64,000 nucleotides of DNA, from contig NZ_CP109149.1 in NCBI RefSeq assembly GCF_035920345.1, positions 4,960,001 to 5,024,000 of the forward strand, written 5' to 3'. Position numbers and translations under genes: made by a program. Origin of the DNA: Nocardia vinacea. GTDB taxonomy: Bacteria; Actinomycetota; Actinomycetes; Mycobacteriales; Mycobacteriaceae. Shown piece after piece: positions 60,975 to 64,000 of this stretch; position 1 is the first letter of the stretch; every line of letters starts with the position of its first letter. Under the pieces are notes generated by a model. The model did no database searches and was not told where the DNA came from. It saw only the letters and a list, made by a program, of their open reading frames with translations.

Positions 60975-61234
60975 CGCGGCCGGTACTGCGATCGCTCCGG
61001 CGAACGGGCAGCCGAAAAACGCCCGTAGGAACTCGCGTTCGGGCGGATACGGCAACGGCACCGCCCGAGCGGCCTCCGGACGGCACGGTGGCCGGACCGC
61101 CACCGCCCGTGCGTCGGGGTCGAGTGCAAAGCTCACCGCCTCCGCGACCAGTTCGCTGCCCTGCTCGCGGAGAAACGTCTATCGCGGTAGGCATCGGCTC
61201 GGTCGCGAACATCGGCGACAAAGGTGGACGGCAT
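60975..61234 (-). pseudogene. Fatty-acyl-AMP ligase (FAAL) N-terminal relic
   Basis: From ATG 61234 the frame reads MPSTFVADVRDRADAYRDR, then shifts by one base (near 61165-61175) to EQGSELVAEAVSF, ALDPDARAVAVR and, farther on, PYPPEREFLRAFFGC and 'FAGAIAVPA'. This follows the N-terminus of FAALs ('v..l..RA...pdr.a..fl', 'lsYaeLd.rAra.A..L', 'LLYPPGLdfv.aFfGClyAGaiAVPa') step by step. The frame breaks and nothing of the adenylation domain remains. It is non-functional. Confidence 0.65.
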
Positions 61235-61524
61235 TCGTGAACTCCTGGGAAGCTGGTTCGGGTATCGGCGCGCGATGGGTGAGGTCTGCCGCTTCGTTGT
61301 CGCAGCCTTAACAAGAATCTTCGGCGCTGCCGCCCGTCCCGAATAGCCACCATAGGTGGAGATCGTTTTCACCCCTGGGGCAACATCTCCCGCCCTGGGG
61401 GGCGGCACAGAACGGCTGGTCGGCGCCGATTCCACCGCGGTTGTACAACCGGCCGGTCCGCTGCGTGACGCGATTCCGATCAGCAACAGTGACTTGGGCT
61501 CCGCATCTGGGGACACCCTCTCTC

Positions 61525-62805
61525 TCACAGTCTGGTGTAGTCCTGCTGGTCCTGCTCGAACGCGCTCAGGATTTCCGGTGTCAGGGTCGGGCGGGTATCG
61601 GCGACCGCGGTCAGGTAGTCCTCGGTGGTCGCGGGTTCGTCTGAGTCCTCGCGCATTGCGCGTTCGAACGCGGACTGCGCGCCTGCACGGGCCGCGTATT
61701 CGATGTCGGCGGGGGTGAATTGCGCTGTGGCGCAGACCAAACGGTCGAGGTCGATGGTTTCGGCGGCTGGGCCGAGATATCGTCGCCAGATCGCGTTCCG
61801 TGCCGGTGTGTCCGGCGGGCCGACCGGAATCACATAGTCGAATCGACCGGGTCGCAGGAACGCCGAGTCCAATGAGCCGACCGAGTTCGTCGCGCAGATC
61901 AGCAGGCGGCTGTAGTTTTCCCGGAACGTCGGTATCAGCTTGAGCAGCTCGTTGGTGACTCCGTGCGCAGGGCTTGTCGCCGTGCCCGAACGCGTGCCTG
62001 CGATCTCCTCCACCTCATCGATGAACAGCAGCAGCTCGTCGAGTTCGGCCAGGTCGGCGAATACCTCGCGCAGCGAGGCAGCCAGTCCACCCGTCGCGGC
62101 GGCGGCCAACCGGGAGGGAAACAATTCGACGAACGGCCAACCGAGTCGGGACGCGACCGCTTTCGCGAAGCTGGTCTTGCCGGTCCCCGGTGGCCCGAAC
62201 AGGATGACGCTCTTGGGCGGCAAAACCCGATAACGTTCGGCCACATCGGGATTCGTCAAAGGCAACACGACCCGGCGTTCGATGATCTCCTTCTCTCGGT
62301 CCATCCCGGCCATCGACTGCCACAGTCCCGGTGGAAGCAGCCGCCCGCCCAGTTCGGCCAGCAGGGTGGACTGCGCGGGGGGCAACGGTTCCAGCAGCTC
62401 GTAGTAGACCAGGCCCGCCCGGCGCAAGTACCCGGAATTCTCGAACGCCACCGATCCGGTGGCGCCCTCGGGTACCAGCGTGCAGATCCGCCGCACGCCG
62501 TTCGACCGCAGCCGGCGCTCCAGTTCGGCAAGCAGTGCGCTGCCGATACCACGCCGCCGCCACCGCGCCGCCAGCGCCACCAACAGGACCCAGGCCCGCT
62601 CGCCATAGATCTGGGCGACCGCCATCCCGACCATCTCTCCACCGACCTCGGCCACTACCGCCGACTGCCCCGCGCGTGCGGCCGCCATCACCTCCGCCAG
62701 CGCGAAGACCGGCTCGCCGGTAGCAGGCGCACGGCTCTGCTCCCAGATCTGGATCCCCTGATCCAGATCTTCGTCACGGAATTCGCGTAGTCGCCATACC
62801 GGCAT
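61525..62805 (-). CDS. GNAT acetyltransferase fused to AAA+ ATPase
   Basis: A 426-residue protein. Residues ~1-140 form a GNAT domain ('WRLREFRDEDLDQGIQIWEQ', 'RWRRRGIGSALLAELERRL' as the acetyl-CoA loop). Residues ~190-400 form an AAA+ domain: Walker A 'GPPGTGKTSF', Walker B 'LLLFIDEVEE', sensor 1 'LLICATNSV', arginine finger region 'FLRPGRFDYV'. AAA+ of this type remodel or unfold proteins. The fused acetyltransferase suggests modification of a client. I start at ATG 62805 because the GNAT fold begins there; the frame is open further to 63177 without domain content. Confidence 0.85.
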   Translation of the reverse strand: MPVWRLREFRDEDLDQGIQIWEQSRAPATGEPVFALAEVMAAARAGQSAVVAEVGGEMVGMAVAQIYGERAWVLLVALAARWRRRGIGSALLAELERRLRSNGVRRICTLVPEGATGSVAFENSGYLRRAGLVYYELLEPLPPAQSTLLAELGGRLLPPGLWQSMAGMDREKEIIERRVVLPLTNPDVAERYRVLPPKSVILFGPPGTGKTSFAKAVASRLGWPFVELFPSRLAAAATGGLAASLREVFADLAELDELLLFIDEVEEIAGTRSGTATSPAHGVTNELLKLIPTFRENYSRLLICATNSVGSLDSAFLRPGRFDYVIPVGPPDTPARNAIWRRYLGPAAETIDLDRLVCATAQFTPADIEYAARAGAQSAFERAMREDSDEPATTEDYLTAVADTRPTLTPEILSAFEQDQQDYTRL

Positions 62806-62969
62806 ACATACCTCGAACAGCCATCGGCGAGCCTCGGAGAACTCGGCCGTCCTCTCAGTAAATACCCTGGGCGAGCCTCCCGCCATGACGGGAACCGAGT
62901 CGGTCGGTGCCCTGGCGCGCCATCGACTACATGAGTGCGGCCAGATACCGCCGCTCAGTGCGACGAACA

Positions 62970-64000
62970 TCAGCAGCTCGGTGTGGGCGCGCCCCCGGCG
63001 GGGGTGTGTTCGGCGGTTCCGGTGATGTTGCGAGCCATGCCGCCGAACACGGCGGCGTGAAACGGTGTGATCGCCTTCCAGTAGAGGTGCCCAGCAAGTC
63101 CGTGCGGCTGGAAGATGGCGCGTTGCCGATAGCGGGAACCTCCGCCGCGGTCGGGCTCGACGCCGAGTTCGAGCCATGCCAGTCCCGGGACCTGCATTTC
63201 GGCGCGAAGCCGCAACAGGTGGGGACGGTCGATGTGTTCAACGCGCCACCAGTCCAGGGCTTCGCCAGGGTGCAGGCGATGTGGGTCTCTGCGGCCGCGA
63301 CGTAAACCGACCCCGCCGGTGACCCGGTCGATCCAGCCGCGCAGCGACCAGGCAAGCGGAAACGAGTACCAGCCGTTTTCGCCGCCGATGGATTCGATCA
63401 CCGCCCACAGGGTGTCGGAGTCGGCATGGGTGTGGCGCTCGCGGAAGTCCTCGTAGAGTGAGCCGCCGGACCAGGCCGGGTCAGTGGGCAGCGGATCCGA
63501 GGGCGCGCCGGGTGTGCTGGCGTCCGACCAGCGGGTCGGCACCTCGGCGTTGCGGATGCGGGTCAGTGCCAGCTCCATGGCGCGTTCGCAGCGGGTGAGG
63601 CCGTCGGCGGGATCGGGGATGTGCGCGGCGATGTCGTGGTCGCCGCACACGACTTCGTGGACGAGAGATTCGATGAGCGGGACGGCCAGGGCGCGCGGTA
63701 CCGGGGTCACCAGGTTGACCCATTGCGCCGACAGCCATGGCGAGAGCACCGGGACCGGCAGCACCATCCGACGAGTCAGCCCGGCGACCACCGCGTATTC
63801 GCGCATCATGGTCAGGTAGGTCAGGACGTCGGGGCCACCGATATCGAACGGGCGGTTGACGTCGGCGGGCAGCTCGGCGGCCCGCAGCAGGTAGTACAGG
63901 ACATCGCGCACAGCGATGGGTTGGATGCGGTTGCGCACCCATCGGGGGGTGATCATCGCGGGCAGGCGTTCGGACAGGTAGCGCAGCATCTCGAAACTGG
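62970..64000 (-). CDS. NAD(P)-binding SDR with DUF2867 C-terminal domain (5' end beyond window)
   Basis: The reverse strand is open from the window edge to a stop at 62970 (343 codons; no start inside the window). The visible N-terminal part ('MITPRWVRNRIQPIAVRDVL', 'FDIGGPDVLTYLTMMREYA') is the latter half of an NmrA-like SDR. The rest ('YEDFRERHTHADSDTLWAVI', 'WYSFPLAWSLRGWIDRVTGG', 'PGLAWLELGVEPDRGG') is DUF2867. This fusion is common in mycolate actinobacteria, with unproven function. The N-terminal cofactor motif lies outside the window. Confidence 0.85.
   Translation of the reverse strand, partial: SFEMLRYLSERLPAMITPRWVRNRIQPIAVRDVLYYLLRAAELPADVNRPFDIGGPDVLTYLTMMREYAVVAGLTRRMVLPVPVLSPWLSAQWVNLVTPVPRALAVPLIESLVHEVVCGDHDIAAHIPDPADGLTRCERAMELALTRIRNAEVPTRWSDASTPGAPSDPLPTDPAWSGGSLYEDFRERHTHADSDTLWAVIESIGGENGWYSFPLAWSLRGWIDRVTGGVGLRRGRRDPHRLHPGEALDWWRVEHIDRPHLLRLRAEMQVPGLAWLELGVEPDRGGGSRYRQRAIFQPHGLAGHLYWKAITPFHAAVFGGMARNITGTAEHTPAGGAPTPSC

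Noticed and set aside
1..64000. CRISPR arrays, transposases, tRNA or rRNA genes
   Set aside because: No regularly spaced short repeats, no transposase motifs and no cloverleaf or rRNA-like segment were seen on reading both strands; a dedicated search could still find a divergent tRNA.

Overview
The window reads as chromosomal DNA of a high-GC mycolic-acid actinomycete, most likely Nocardia or a close relative. The evidence is strongly GC-biased third codon positions, many GTG starts, two MspA-type outer-membrane porins, a DUF397 relic, many TetR/SDR/P450/MFS genes and a eukaryote-like Ser/Thr kinase. I see no rRNA, tRNA, CRISPR array, transposase or phage module. Taxonomy is inferred from gene content only.

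The most striking region is a minus-strand, translationally coupled eight-gene operon (20906 down to 6621). Its order is: a single-module fully reducing type I PKS (KS-AT-DH-ER-KR-ACP, no thioesterase); an alpha-oxoamine synthase resembling serine palmitoyltransferase; a secreted ASPIC/UnbV FG-GAP protein; a UnbU/RnfD-like membrane protein; a DUF1702 protein; an SDR carrying 3-ketodihydrosphingosine-reductase signatures; a UbiA-type prenyltransferase; and a type I isopentenyl-diphosphate isomerase. Together they suggest a route in which a reduced polyketide chain is released onto an amino acid, ketone-reduced to a sphingoid-like amino alcohol, and possibly prenylated. The control region at 21031-21174 holds six copies of a 13-bp palindrome (ATNACANTGTNAT). 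It is shared with a divergent SnoaL-like gene, followed by a convergent MFS-TetR operon.

Left flank (1-6.6 kb): DoxX/TetR, an Imm35-like small protein, an XRE regulator with a divergent NmrA-like reductase, a P450 and a SnoaL-like gene. Between them lie small relics: a second idi 3' end, a second copy of the Imm35-like 3' end, a duplicated junction either side of the P450, a large perfect inverted repeat and a DUF397 fragment. Right of the operon (24-35 kb): a ribosome-hibernation-like factor, a metabolite:H+ symporter, TetR/SDR, DUF1059, a putrescine-utilisation-like operon (glutamine-synthetase-like ligase, gamma-glutamyl hydrolase, aldehyde dehydrogenase, SDR) and an FUSC transporter.

From 35 to 41 kb there is an SDR and two adjacent ketosynthase-III-fold proteins, one with a full Cys-His-Asn set and one that has lost Cys and His, followed by a LuxR regulator with no ATPase domain. 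From 41 to 53 kb: DUF4389, a LigD-type polymerase domain, a prolyl oligopeptidase lipoprotein, an MFS/LysR divergent pair with a clear dyad, phenolic acid decarboxylase, a second P450, a proline-rich protein, a SanA/YdcF-like protein with decayed tandem copies of its 3' end, and an ArsR regulator. From 53 to 64 kb: cupredoxin, a zinc-ribbon protein, an RHH regulator with VOC and methyltransferase genes, two MspA porins, secreted and hypothetical proteins, a Ser/Thr kinase, a fatty-acyl-AMP-ligase relic, a GNAT-AAA+ fusion and a truncated SDR/DUF2867 gene at the edge.
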